Positions 6,681 through 11,327 of a stretch of DNA of 11,327 bases are shown here, piece after piece. The stretch comes from Actinomycetes bacterium (GTDB taxonomy: Bacteria; Actinomycetota; Acidimicrobiia; Acidimicrobiales; Microtrichaceae): assembly GCA_023434535.1 (NCBI GenBank), contig JAEYSR010000234.1, forward strand, positions 1-11,327, in the 5' to 3' direction. The notes beneath the pieces are model-generated. The model was not told the DNA's origin, did no database searches, and saw only the letters and a program-made list of their open reading frames with translations. The position numbers were made by a program, and so were the translations under genes. Position 1 is the stretch's first letter; each line of letters begins with the position of its first letter.

Positions 6681-7397
6681 ATGGACGTCGCGCAGACCGC
6701 CGACCACATCGACGACGAGCTCCGAGCAGCCGCCCATCCCGAGCGTGCGGAGAAGGAGCGCGCCTACCTGAAGAGCGACCTCGTCCACTACGGGGTGTCG
6801 GTGCCCGACATCCGCCGCGTTGCCAAAGCAGCACTCCGCGATCAGGGGCCCGTCGGTCACGACGACCTGATTGCGTTGGTCGAGACCCTGTGGGCCGAAC
6901 CGGTCCACGAGCGGCGCATGGCCTGCGTCGAGCTGCTGGACGCCGGTGGCGCCGTGCTCGGACCCGACGACATGACCCTGCTCGAGCGACTCCTCCGCGA
7001 GGCACGCACGTGGGCGATCGTCGACGGGCTGGCCGCCTCGGTCGCCGGAGCGCTCGTAGATCGGGAGCCCACCGCAGCTGCGGTCCTCGATCGCTGGGCC
7101 GTCGACGACGACTTCTGGATCCGTCGCTCCGCGCTGCTCGTCCTGCTGGTGCCGCTCCGTCGTGGAGCCGGCGACTTCGACCGCTTCGGCCGGTACGCGG
7201 ACGGGATGCTGGAGGAGACCGAGTTCTTCATCCGCAAGGCGATCGGCTGGGTCCTCCGCGACACCGGACGGAAGCGACCGGAGATGACCTACGAATGGCT
7301 GCTCCCGCGAGCGCATCGAGCGTCCGGCGTCACGATCCGGGAGGCGATCAAGCCACTGTCGGACACCCAGCGCGCCGCGATCCTCGCCGCTCGCTGA
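6681..7397 (+). CDS. DNA alkylation repair protein, AlkD-like HEAT-repeat DNA glycosylase
   Basis: A 238-aa all-helical protein, the same size as Bacillus cereus AlkD, which excises N3- and N7-alkylated purines without flipping the base. The family motif YLKSDLVHYGVSVPDIR (29-45) is clear. Residues matching AlkD's Trp109, Asp113, Arg148 and Trp187 are visible as Trp111 and Asp115 (TWAIVDGLA), Arg148/Arg149 (FWIRRSALL) and Trp190 (FFIRKAIGWVLRD), so it is probably catalytically competent. The protein is made of paired helices consistent with HEAT-like repeats and is cytoplasmic. ATG 6681 has GGGAG (6667-6671) 9 nt upstream; GAGCAT (6669-6674) six nt upstream could instead be a degenerate -10 for a leaderless message. 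No other repair gene is nearby, so it appears to stand alone. Confidence 0.9.
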   Translation: MDVAQTADHIDDELRAAAHPERAEKERAYLKSDLVHYGVSVPDIRRVAKAALRDQGPVGHDDLIALVETLWAEPVHERRMACVELLDAGGAVLGPDDMTLLERLLREARTWAIVDGLAASVAGALVDREPTAAAVLDRWAVDDDFWIRRSALLVLLVPLRRGAGDFDRFGRYADGMLEETEFFIRKAIGWVLRDTGRKRPEMTYEWLLPRAHRASGVTIREAIKPLSDTQRAAILAAR

Positions 7398-7404
7398 ACC
7401 ATCC

Positions 7405-7453
7405 CGAACTCGGATCAGACCGGCGGCTCACACGTCGCTGAGATCCGAGTTCG
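7405..7453. terminator. 12-bp inverted repeat after the AlkD-like gene
   Basis: CGAACTCGGATC (7405-7416) and GATCCGAGTTCG (7442-7453) are perfect complements separated by 25 nt, and two further AG/CT pairs could form across a bulge. It begins 8 nt after the AlkD-like stop, fitting a transcription terminator or mRNA 3'-end structure. There is no T-run, and the 25-nt loop is long for an intrinsic terminator, so a protein-binding site is an alternative. Confidence 0.45.
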
Positions 7454-7542
7454 ATCGGCGCGGCGCCGCGCGTCGAGCTGACGGGCGCCGCCGGATCCGA
7501 GGCGCCGAGCGGGAGCGCTGTCCTAGCGTGGTCGGATCCGAG
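7409..7542. repeat. Cluster of four GATCCGAG octamers plus a 14-bp palindrome
   Basis: The octamer GATCCGAG occurs at 7442-7449, 7494-7501 and 7535-7542, and inverted as CTCGGATC at 7409-7416, all within the 158-bp intergenic stretch before the phospholipase gene. The perfect palindrome GCGCGGCGCCGCGC lies between the copies at 7458-7471. One further GATCCGAG lies inside the phospholipase coding sequence near 8545. The intergenic set could be operator copies for the phospholipase promoter; the function is not shown. Confidence 0.4.
7524..7529 (+). promoter_or_regulatory. Putative -10 element (TAGCGT) of the phospholipase gene
   Basis: TAGCGT lies 26 nt before ATG 7556 and is followed by GGGGAGGG (7544-7551) as the ribosome site, giving a leader of about 20 nt. 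It is identical to the element at 6113-6118. A GATCCGAG copy at 7535-7542 overlaps the predicted transcription start. Confidence 0.4.
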
Positions 7543-7555
7543 CGGGGAGGGCCGC

Positions 7556-9130
7556 ATGCGGACGACATCGTGGATCGTGGGGCTGGCGATGCTGCTCGTC
7601 GTCGCCGCGTCGTGCACGTCACCCCCGGCGGGGCAGCCGTCCGATCCGGGCGGGCCCGACGATGACCTCGACCAGGTCGTCGCTGCACTCCGTAAGGTCT
7701 CGCCGCAGACCGAGGGCACCGTGTGGCAGGACACGACGGGCAACGCCCTGCCCGGCGACGCCGACGAGTGGTTCCTGCAGACGCCTCGGTGCTGGGGCAG
7801 CCCCGACTGCGCGGATCCGGTCGGGACCGACGAGCTGCTCCGGCAGCTGTCCGACCTGATCGCCTCCGCACAGGTGTCGGTCGACATCACCACGCTCTTC
7901 CCGTACGCGGACGGCGGGTGGCTCGACGCCATCGTCGACGGACTCCAACGATCGATCGCCGCCGGCCACCGACCGCAGGTCCGGTGGCTGGCGGGGACGC
8001 CGTTCTTCGACTCGTACACCGGTGACGGTCCCGAGGTGGTCCGAGCCCGACTGGTCGAGCGGCTCGGCCCCGCCGGTGCAGAGCTGCCGATCTCGGTCGC
8101 CACGCTGACCACCGACCTCCAGTCGTGGAACCACGCCAAGATCGTCGCCGTCGACGGGCAGCGCGCCCTCGTCGGCGGCCACAACCAGTGGGCCGCGTCG
8201 TACCTGACCGCCACGCCGGTGTCCGACGTGTCCATGCGCGCCGACGGCCCCTCGGCGGCCGCAGCACAGCGGTTCGTCGACGTGCTGTGGTCCCAGGTGT
8301 GCGCCCGGGAGGCCGAGGGCTTCTGGGGCGTGTTGTGGGTCCGGTCGTCGCGCTCGGGCCCGTCGACCGGCTGCCCCACCACCGCCCCGACCCTGCCGCC
8401 CGGATCGCCGGGCGACGTGCGCATCCTCGGCGTCGGACGCCTCGGCAGCGGCCTGCCGATCCCGGAAGCCCTTGGCGGCGAGGCGTTCGGCGGGTCGTTC
8501 GTGCCGTGGGTCCTCGCTCTGATCTGCCCGGCCTCCGAAGCGCCGGATCCGAGCCACGACGCCGCCAACCCCGGTCAGGTCGCAGCCCGGGAGCTGATCG
8601 CGTCGGCCGACGAGCGGGTCGTGATCGCACAGCAGGACCTGTTGGCGCAGTGCCCTCGCTATGACGCCCGGCTGTTCCGCGTGATCGCCGACCAGCTGCT
8701 GCGCGGCGTGGACGTGCGCATCGTGACCACCGGGGCGTTCGGGACCTCGTACGCCAACATGGAGTCCCTCACCGACCTGTCGACCGTGCTCTACGACGTC
8801 CTCGTGGAGGTCATCCAGGACACGGACCGAGCTCGCGACGCCATGTGCTCCAACCTGCAGCTCGCGTCGTTGCGCATCGGCCCCGAGGCGACGTGGCCCG
8901 ACGGTGCCGGCTTCGCGAACCACTCCAAGTTCATCCACGTCGACGACCAGGTGTTCTCCGTCGGGTCGAACAACCTGTACCCGTCGAACCTGCAGGAGTA
9001 CGACCTGTTCGTCGACGACGCGGAGGCCGCCCGACAGGTGCGCGAGGCCTACCTGGATCCGCAGTGGGAGTGGTCCCGTGCCGACGCGATCATCGACCCC
9101 GAGCAGGGTCGCTGCGACATCTTCGGCTGA
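7556..9130 (+). CDS. Phospholipase D-like lipoprotein with two HKD motifs
   Basis: A 524-aa secreted member of the phospholipase D superfamily, which hydrolyses or exchanges phosphodiester bonds through a phospho-histidine intermediate. Signal peptide residues 1-19 end in VAASC, so Cys20 is a plausible lipid anchor; a Gly/Pro/Asp linker follows. Two complete HxKx4D motifs are present: His193-Lys195-Asp200 (NHAKIVAVD, then GGHNQW) and His456-Lys458-Asp463 (NHSKFIHVD, then GSNNLYPSNLQEYD). The spacing of about 263 residues and the length fit a monomeric two-lobe PLD. The region about 250-340, between the lobes, is Gly/Pro-rich with several Cys (250, 273, 324) and may be a loop stabilised by disulfides. 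ATG 7556 has GGGGAGGG four nt upstream. Likely site is the outer membrane face or cell wall; the substrate (lipid or other phosphodiester) is unknown. It forms its own transcription unit. Confidence 0.9.
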   Translation: MRTTSWIVGLAMLLVVAASCTSPPAGQPSDPGGPDDDLDQVVAALRKVSPQTEGTVWQDTTGNALPGDADEWFLQTPRCWGSPDCADPVGTDELLRQLSDLIASAQVSVDITTLFPYADGGWLDAIVDGLQRSIAAGHRPQVRWLAGTPFFDSYTGDGPEVVRARLVERLGPAGAELPISVATLTTDLQSWNHAKIVAVDGQRALVGGHNQWAASYLTATPVSDVSMRADGPSAAAAQRFVDVLWSQVCAREAEGFWGVLWVRSSRSGPSTGCPTTAPTLPPGSPGDVRILGVGRLGSGLPIPEALGGEAFGGSFVPWVLALICPASEAPDPSHDAANPGQVAARELIASADERVVIAQQDLLAQCPRYDARLFRVIADQLLRGVDVRIVTTGAFGTSYANMESLTDLSTVLYDVLVEVIQDTDRARDAMCSNLQLASLRIGPEATWPDGAGFANHSKFIHVDDQVFSVGSNNLYPSNLQEYDLFVDDAEAARQVREAYLDPQWEWSRADAIIDPEQGRCDIFG

Positions 9131-9149
9131 CACTCCGTCCCGCCGACGC

Positions 9150-9205
9150 CCCGCTCTGCTCATCGAGATCGACAGTTCTCTGTCGGTATCCGGGAACAGA
9201 GCGGG
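9150..9205 (+). other. 56-nt structured stem-loop after the phospholipase gene
   Basis: CCCGCTCTG (9150-9158) pairs perfectly with CAGAGCGGG (9197-9205), enclosing a second perfect stem CGACAG/CTGTCG (9170-9175 and 9180-9185) on a TTCT tetraloop. The structure begins 20 nt after the phospholipase stop. It may be a transcription terminator without a T-run, or a stable 3' end. The apical hairpin recurs in altered form at 11187-11202. Confidence 0.45.
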
Positions 9206-9211
9206 CGGACG

Positions 9212-9232
9212 GCCGGGTCAGGTCGACCCGGC
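9212..9232 (+). terminator. 8-bp GC hairpin upstream of the esterase promoter
   Basis: GCCGGGTC (9212-9219) and GACCCGGC (9225-9232) form a perfect 8-bp stem on a 5-nt loop, 7 nt after the larger stem-loop and 6 nt before a possible -10. GGTCGACC (9221-9228) is itself palindromic. It may serve with the larger structure to stop transcription from the phospholipase gene, or be an operator for the esterase gene. There is no T-run. Confidence 0.35.
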
Positions 9233-9238
9233 TCGTGC

Positions 9239-9244
9239 CATAGT
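9239..9244 (+). promoter_or_regulatory. Putative -10 element (CATAGT) of the esterase gene
   Basis: CATAGT matches TATAAT at four of six positions and stands 32 nt before ATG 9277. A GGAGGG (9248-9253) follows but is too far from the ATG to be its ribosome site; GAGGGGG at 9266-9272 is better placed. No -35 was recognised; the region where it would lie is the 9212-9232 hairpin. Confidence 0.3.
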
Positions 9245-9276
9245 TCCGGAGGGAGATCGCGGCGTGAGGGGGCGTG

Positions 9277-10374
9277 ATGAGGGGAAGGGTTCCAGTTCTG
9301 CTGATGGCGGTGTTGACCGCGTCGGTGCTCGGGGCGTGCAGTCCGGTGGCACCGGGCCCGTCGACGCCCACCGTCCCACGGGAGGTTCCGGACCCTCCCA
9401 CGAGCGACGACTACCAGGGCAACAAGGTCGAGCCAGGTGTCGGTCCGTCGCTGACCGATGTGCTCTACGTCCCTGGCGGACTCACCGGCTGCCCGACCGG
9501 CTCCGACGCGGGGTGCGAGGGCGTCTTCGACGGACGCACGTACCGGGGTTCACAGACCATGGACGTGTACGCGCCGCCCACCGGACCGACGACGGGACGG
9601 CCCGTCATCGTGTGGATCCACGGCGGCTTCTCCATCGTCGGGGACAAGACCGACCTCGGCGGCGTCGACTACCCGGCCAACCTGCTCGCTCGACAGCTCG
9701 CCCGGGGCTACGTCGTCGTGTCGCTCAACTACCGGCTCAACATCGCGGTCGACGGACCTGACGGCCTGCAGATCCCCATCGATCCCGTTGCGGCGGAGGA
9801 CCTCGACGTGGCCGTCCGGTTCCTCAAGGCCAATGCCGACTCGTGGGGCATCGACCCGAGCCGCATCGTGCTGTGGGGACACTCGTGGGGAGCCTGGGCC
9901 GCAGCACTGCAGGCCACCGCACCCGGTCTTCGGACGCCCGACTGGCTTCCGGCGAGCCTGGCGACGCTCAGCCCGAGCGTCGCCGCGGTGGTGGCCGAGG
10001 CGGCTCCCACCGACCTGCCCTCGACCCTCCCGATCGCCCTGGCCGAGGTCGACCGCACCGGTGAGCTCGGTCCGATCGACGTCGACGCCCTGGACCCGAC
10101 GACGATGGTCGAGAACTCCCCGCAGCGCTATGCGGACCCGTCCGACTCCCCGATCTACGCGATGGCCGGTCCCGACGACCCGCTCGTGCCGATCCAGGAC
10201 GCCGAGCGCATGGCCGACACCTATGCAGCGTTCGGCCGACCCGACCTGTACCGGCTGGACGTGGTCGACCGGGCCGAGGGCATGGTGCTGCCGTGGGCGT
10301 GGCGGGGGCACCTGTCGCACCCGGGTGCCAACCGGACGGAGATGGCGCGCTTCCTGGACGCGGCCCGGCGCTGA
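9277..10374 (+). CDS. Secreted lipoprotein esterase/lipase (alpha/beta hydrolase, BD-FAE/carboxylesterase-like)
   Basis: A 365-aa alpha/beta hydrolase exported as a lipoprotein. The signal peptide ends in VLGAC, a canonical lipobox with Cys21, followed by a Pro-rich linker. VIVWIHGGF (110-118) supplies the HGG oxyanion motif, LNYRLN (150-155) is the typical following strand, and GHSWGAW (201-207) gives nucleophile Ser203. Asp301 (GPDDPLVP) and His345 or His348 (RGHLSHPG) complete the triad. This is the pattern of carboxylesterase type B/BD-FAE-like hydrolases acting on small or sugar esters. Two Cys near 72 and 80 may form a disulfide. ATG 9277 is preferred to GTG 9274 because GAGGGGG (9266-9272) is close; they differ by one residue. 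It lies 146 bp after the phospholipase-like lipoprotein, with hairpins between, so it is probably a separate unit. Confidence 0.88.
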   Translation: MRGRVPVLLMAVLTASVLGACSPVAPGPSTPTVPREVPDPPTSDDYQGNKVEPGVGPSLTDVLYVPGGLTGCPTGSDAGCEGVFDGRTYRGSQTMDVYAPPTGPTTGRPVIVWIHGGFSIVGDKTDLGGVDYPANLLARQLARGYVVVSLNYRLNIAVDGPDGLQIPIDPVAAEDLDVAVRFLKANADSWGIDPSRIVLWGHSWGAWAAALQATAPGLRTPDWLPASLATLSPSVAAVVAEAAPTDLPSTLPIALAEVDRTGELGPIDVDALDPTTMVENSPQRYADPSDSPIYAMAGPDDPLVPIQDAERMADTYAAFGRPDLYRLDVVDRAEGMVLPWAWRGHLSHPGANRTEMARFLDAARR

Positions 10375-10404
10375 CCGGACAAGCCTGGCTCCCACGGTCC
10401 CGGA

Positions 10405-10605
10405 CTACGGGCGTTGGGTGGTCGTCGTCTCGGTCAGCGGGCCGGTCTCACCGAGCGGGATGCCCTGCACCGGGCTGTCTCCGGTGAGACACGGATCCAG
10501 CTCCACCCGGAGGACGCCCGGCATCTGCACGTCGAGCCACTCCGCTGCGGAGGCCGCAGTCGGGAACACGGCCCCGGGTCCATTGCGGGTCGCCGAGCTC
10601 GTCAC
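10405..10605 (-). CDS. Small hypothetical protein
   Basis: A 66-aa frame from GTG 10605 to TAG (10407-10405), filling most of the 278-bp gap between the esterase and the VOC gene. About 86% of third codon positions are G or C, and the plus-strand frames here look non-coding by comparison, which argues for a real gene or a recent remnant. The middle (AVFPTAASAAEWLDVQ, MPGVLRVELDPCL) looks like ordinary folded protein; the end is Thr-rich. I recognise no family, signal peptide or membrane segment. The frame is also open to TTG 10626, which lies inside the palindrome, so GTG 10605 is preferred. It could be the C-terminal remnant of a larger gene. Confidence 0.45.
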   Translation of the reverse strand: MTSSATRNGPGAVFPTAASAAEWLDVQMPGVLRVELDPCLTGDSPVQGIPLGETGPLTETTTTQRP

Positions 10606-10606
10606 T

Positions 10607-10646
10607 TCAACAGACTGTTGAGTCAACGGGATCGGGTGGATACCGT
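10607..10646 (+). promoter_or_regulatory. Promoter with palindromic operator for the VOC gene
   Basis: TTGAGT (10618-10623), a 17-nt spacer and TACCGT (10641-10646) form a promoter whose start would fall at ATG 10653, six nt beyond the -10. Overlapping the -35 is the perfect palindrome TCAACAG-A-CTGTTGA (10607-10621), which shares an arm with a second one, GTTGA-G-TCAAC (10617-10627). The site also sits just upstream of the small minus-strand gene's GTG (10605), so one regulator could govern both. The regulator is not identifiable here. Confidence 0.6.
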
Positions 10647-10652
10647 CGCCGG

Positions 10653-11066
10653 ATGGAGTCCACCCCCGTCATCCAACTCGTCAGCCTCATGTGCACCGAC
10701 CACGTCGCCCTTGCGACGTTCTACGAGTCGGCCTTCGACTTCCACCGGGTCCCGGAGGTGGAGAGCCCGATCTTCATCGCGCTCCGAGCCGGCGGCGTCG
10801 CATTGGGATTCCACGCCGACGAGGCGTTCGACCTCCTGGGAGTGGGCGAACGGCGCGGTGGTTCGTCGGCCAACCACATCACGCTCAGCCTCGGGACCGT
10901 CGAGGCCGTGGAGGAGTCGGTCGACCGGCTCACGGCGCTCGGCGCGACGTTGGTGAAGGGGCCGTTCACCACCTACTACGACGCCCGACAGGCGGTGTTC
11001 ACCGACCCCGAGGGCAACGTGCTCAGGGTGTCGGAACACCAGACGGTGTTCGAGTTCGGGTCCTGA
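10653..11066 (+). CDS. VOC-fold protein (glyoxalase/bleomycin-resistance superfamily)
   Basis: A 137-aa single VOC protein with paired beta-alpha-beta-beta-beta halves. The first half runs VIQLVSLMCTDHVALATFYESAFDFH, and the second contains ANHITLSLG (73-81), a helix EAVEESVDRLTALGA (84-98) and FTDPEGNVLRVSE (116-128), the typical ending. Where active metal enzymes carry Glu (DPdGNxIEL), this protein has Arg125, and the N-terminal ligand position has Gln8, so the usual metal site seems absent. That favours ligand binding (drug sequestration or a binding subunit) over glyoxalase or dioxygenase chemistry. ATG 10653 is 6 nt past TACCGT with no Shine-Dalgarno, so the mRNA should be leaderless. 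It is divergent from the small gene at 10605. Ligand unknown. Confidence 0.88.
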   Translation: MESTPVIQLVSLMCTDHVALATFYESAFDFHRVPEVESPIFIALRAGGVALGFHADEAFDLLGVGERRGGSSANHITLSLGTVEAVEESVDRLTALGATLVKGPFTTYYDARQAVFTDPEGNVLRVSEHQTVFEFGS

Positions 11067-11264
11067 CCGGCGCGGGCGGCACCCGGCCGGCGTCGCCGCG
11101 GTTCCGATCTCCGCGTCTCCTCCCCCCGCCGACCTGGCCACCCAGTCGTCCGAGCGGACGCTCGCGCCCGCGCTGTTCCTCGATCTCGACGGTTTCTCGT
11201 CGGCGTCCTCAACTGGTGAGTGCAACACCCTCGTCGAGACTGGAGCGACTCGAGGAGGTCTGTG
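11067..11264. other. Intergenic stretch after the VOC gene
   Basis: No supported gene lies between the VOC stop and GTG 11265; the frames here (including the long minus-strand one across the VOC gene) look like shadows. The stretch holds the hairpin repeat described at 11167-11208 and, near its end, GGTGAGTGCAACACC (11215-11229), which faintly recalls the ends of some actinobacterial insertion sequences. No tRNA or T-run terminator was seen. Confidence 0.5.
11167..11208 (+). repeat. Diverged second copy of the 9150-9191 element
   Basis: Aligned without gaps, 30 of 42 positions match 9150-9191. The hairpin at 11187-11202 (CGACG/CGTCG plus a G-T pair, loop TTTC) lies where the first copy has CGACAG/CTGTCG; two of its pairs differ, A-T to G-C and G-C to G-T, and both keep pairing. 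The outer 9-bp stem of the first copy is not preserved here. Function unknown. Confidence 0.35.
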
Positions 11265-11327
11265 GTGGCTCGGAAGTGGAAGTACTTGCCGGATCCGGTG
11301 CGTCGGGAGATCTTGCGGGGAACAGCG
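11265..11327 (+). CDS. N-terminus of an unidentified protein, possibly a transposase (runs off the right edge)
   Basis: Twenty-one codons are visible from GTG 11265, with a strong ribosome site GAGGAGGT (11252-11259). The residues read MARKWKYLPDPVRREILRGT plus Ala. TTG, GAT, CGT, GGA and ACA codons are more frequent than in the neighbouring genes, hinting at foreign origin. The VRREILRG segment resembles the start of the helix-turn-helix of IS30-type transposases (xRxEIxxGL), and an IS-end-like sequence lies 36 bp upstream, but 21 residues are too few to decide. GTG 11262 is an alternative start with poorer spacing. Confidence 0.4.
   Translation, partial: MARKWKYLPDPVRREILRGTA

Noticed and set aside
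7348..9163. Minus-strand frames of 406 and 514 aa over the phospholipase gene
   Set aside because: Both are shadows of the two-HKD coding frame, with no recognisable domain and no start signals.
10623..11228. Minus-strand 201-aa frame over the VOC gene
   Set aside because: Opposite a well-defined VOC domain; composition matches an antisense shadow and no promoter or ribosome site precedes it.
1..11327. CRISPR arrays, tRNA or rRNA genes, toxin-antitoxin or phage-defence modules
   Set aside because: No regularly spaced repeats, cloverleaf or rRNA core sequences, and no protein with matching domains was found on either strand by eye.

Overview
The window is high-GC DNA (roughly 70% by eye) with strong G/C bias at third codon positions, many GTG starts, GTGA stop/start overlaps and several genes that appear to lack a 5' leader. 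This points to an actinobacterium. Nothing in the window fixes the lineage further; Acidimicrobiia-like is only an impression. It looks like a chromosomal accessory region of small, independent transcription units. No rRNA, tRNA, CRISPR array or phage module was seen.

Layout. At the left edge (1-104, minus) is the N-terminus of a DHA2-type MFS exporter, divergent from a CocE/NonD-type S15 hydrolase (182-1867). Convergent to the hydrolase is a histidine kinase/response regulator pair (1918-3700, minus) that resembles CutS/CutR. It is divergent from a membrane-anchored VanY-type D,D-carboxypeptidase (3770-4450). Next is a compact operon, ArsR repressor - SRPBCC/AHSA1 protein - dihydrofolate-reductase-like protein (4514-6071), whose genes overlap by GTGA. 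Its promoter carries a near-perfect 20-bp dyad between -35 and -10.

The centre and right hold a small lipoprotein (6164-6592), an AlkD-family DNA glycosylase (6681-7397), a large lipoprotein with two phospholipase-D HKD motifs (7556-9130) and a lipoprotein esterase (9277-10374). These are followed by a likely small minus-strand gene (10405-10605) and a VOC-fold protein (10653-11066). The last 63 bases begin a further gene (GTG at 11265), possibly a transposase.

Together: three genes encode lipoproteins with signal peptides and one encodes a membrane-anchored peptidoglycan carboxypeptidase beside a two-component system, so much of the region acts at the cell envelope. The ArsR operon looks self-regulated. 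The most interesting material is non-coding: (i) a recurring leaderless promoter geometry, TANNNT followed 6-7 nt later by the start codon; (ii) the ArsR operator; (iii) a three-half-site palindrome between the small minus-strand gene and the VOC gene; and (iv) a 56-nt stem-loop after the phospholipase gene whose apical hairpin recurs near the right end with compensatory base changes. I see no clearly new multi-gene system.
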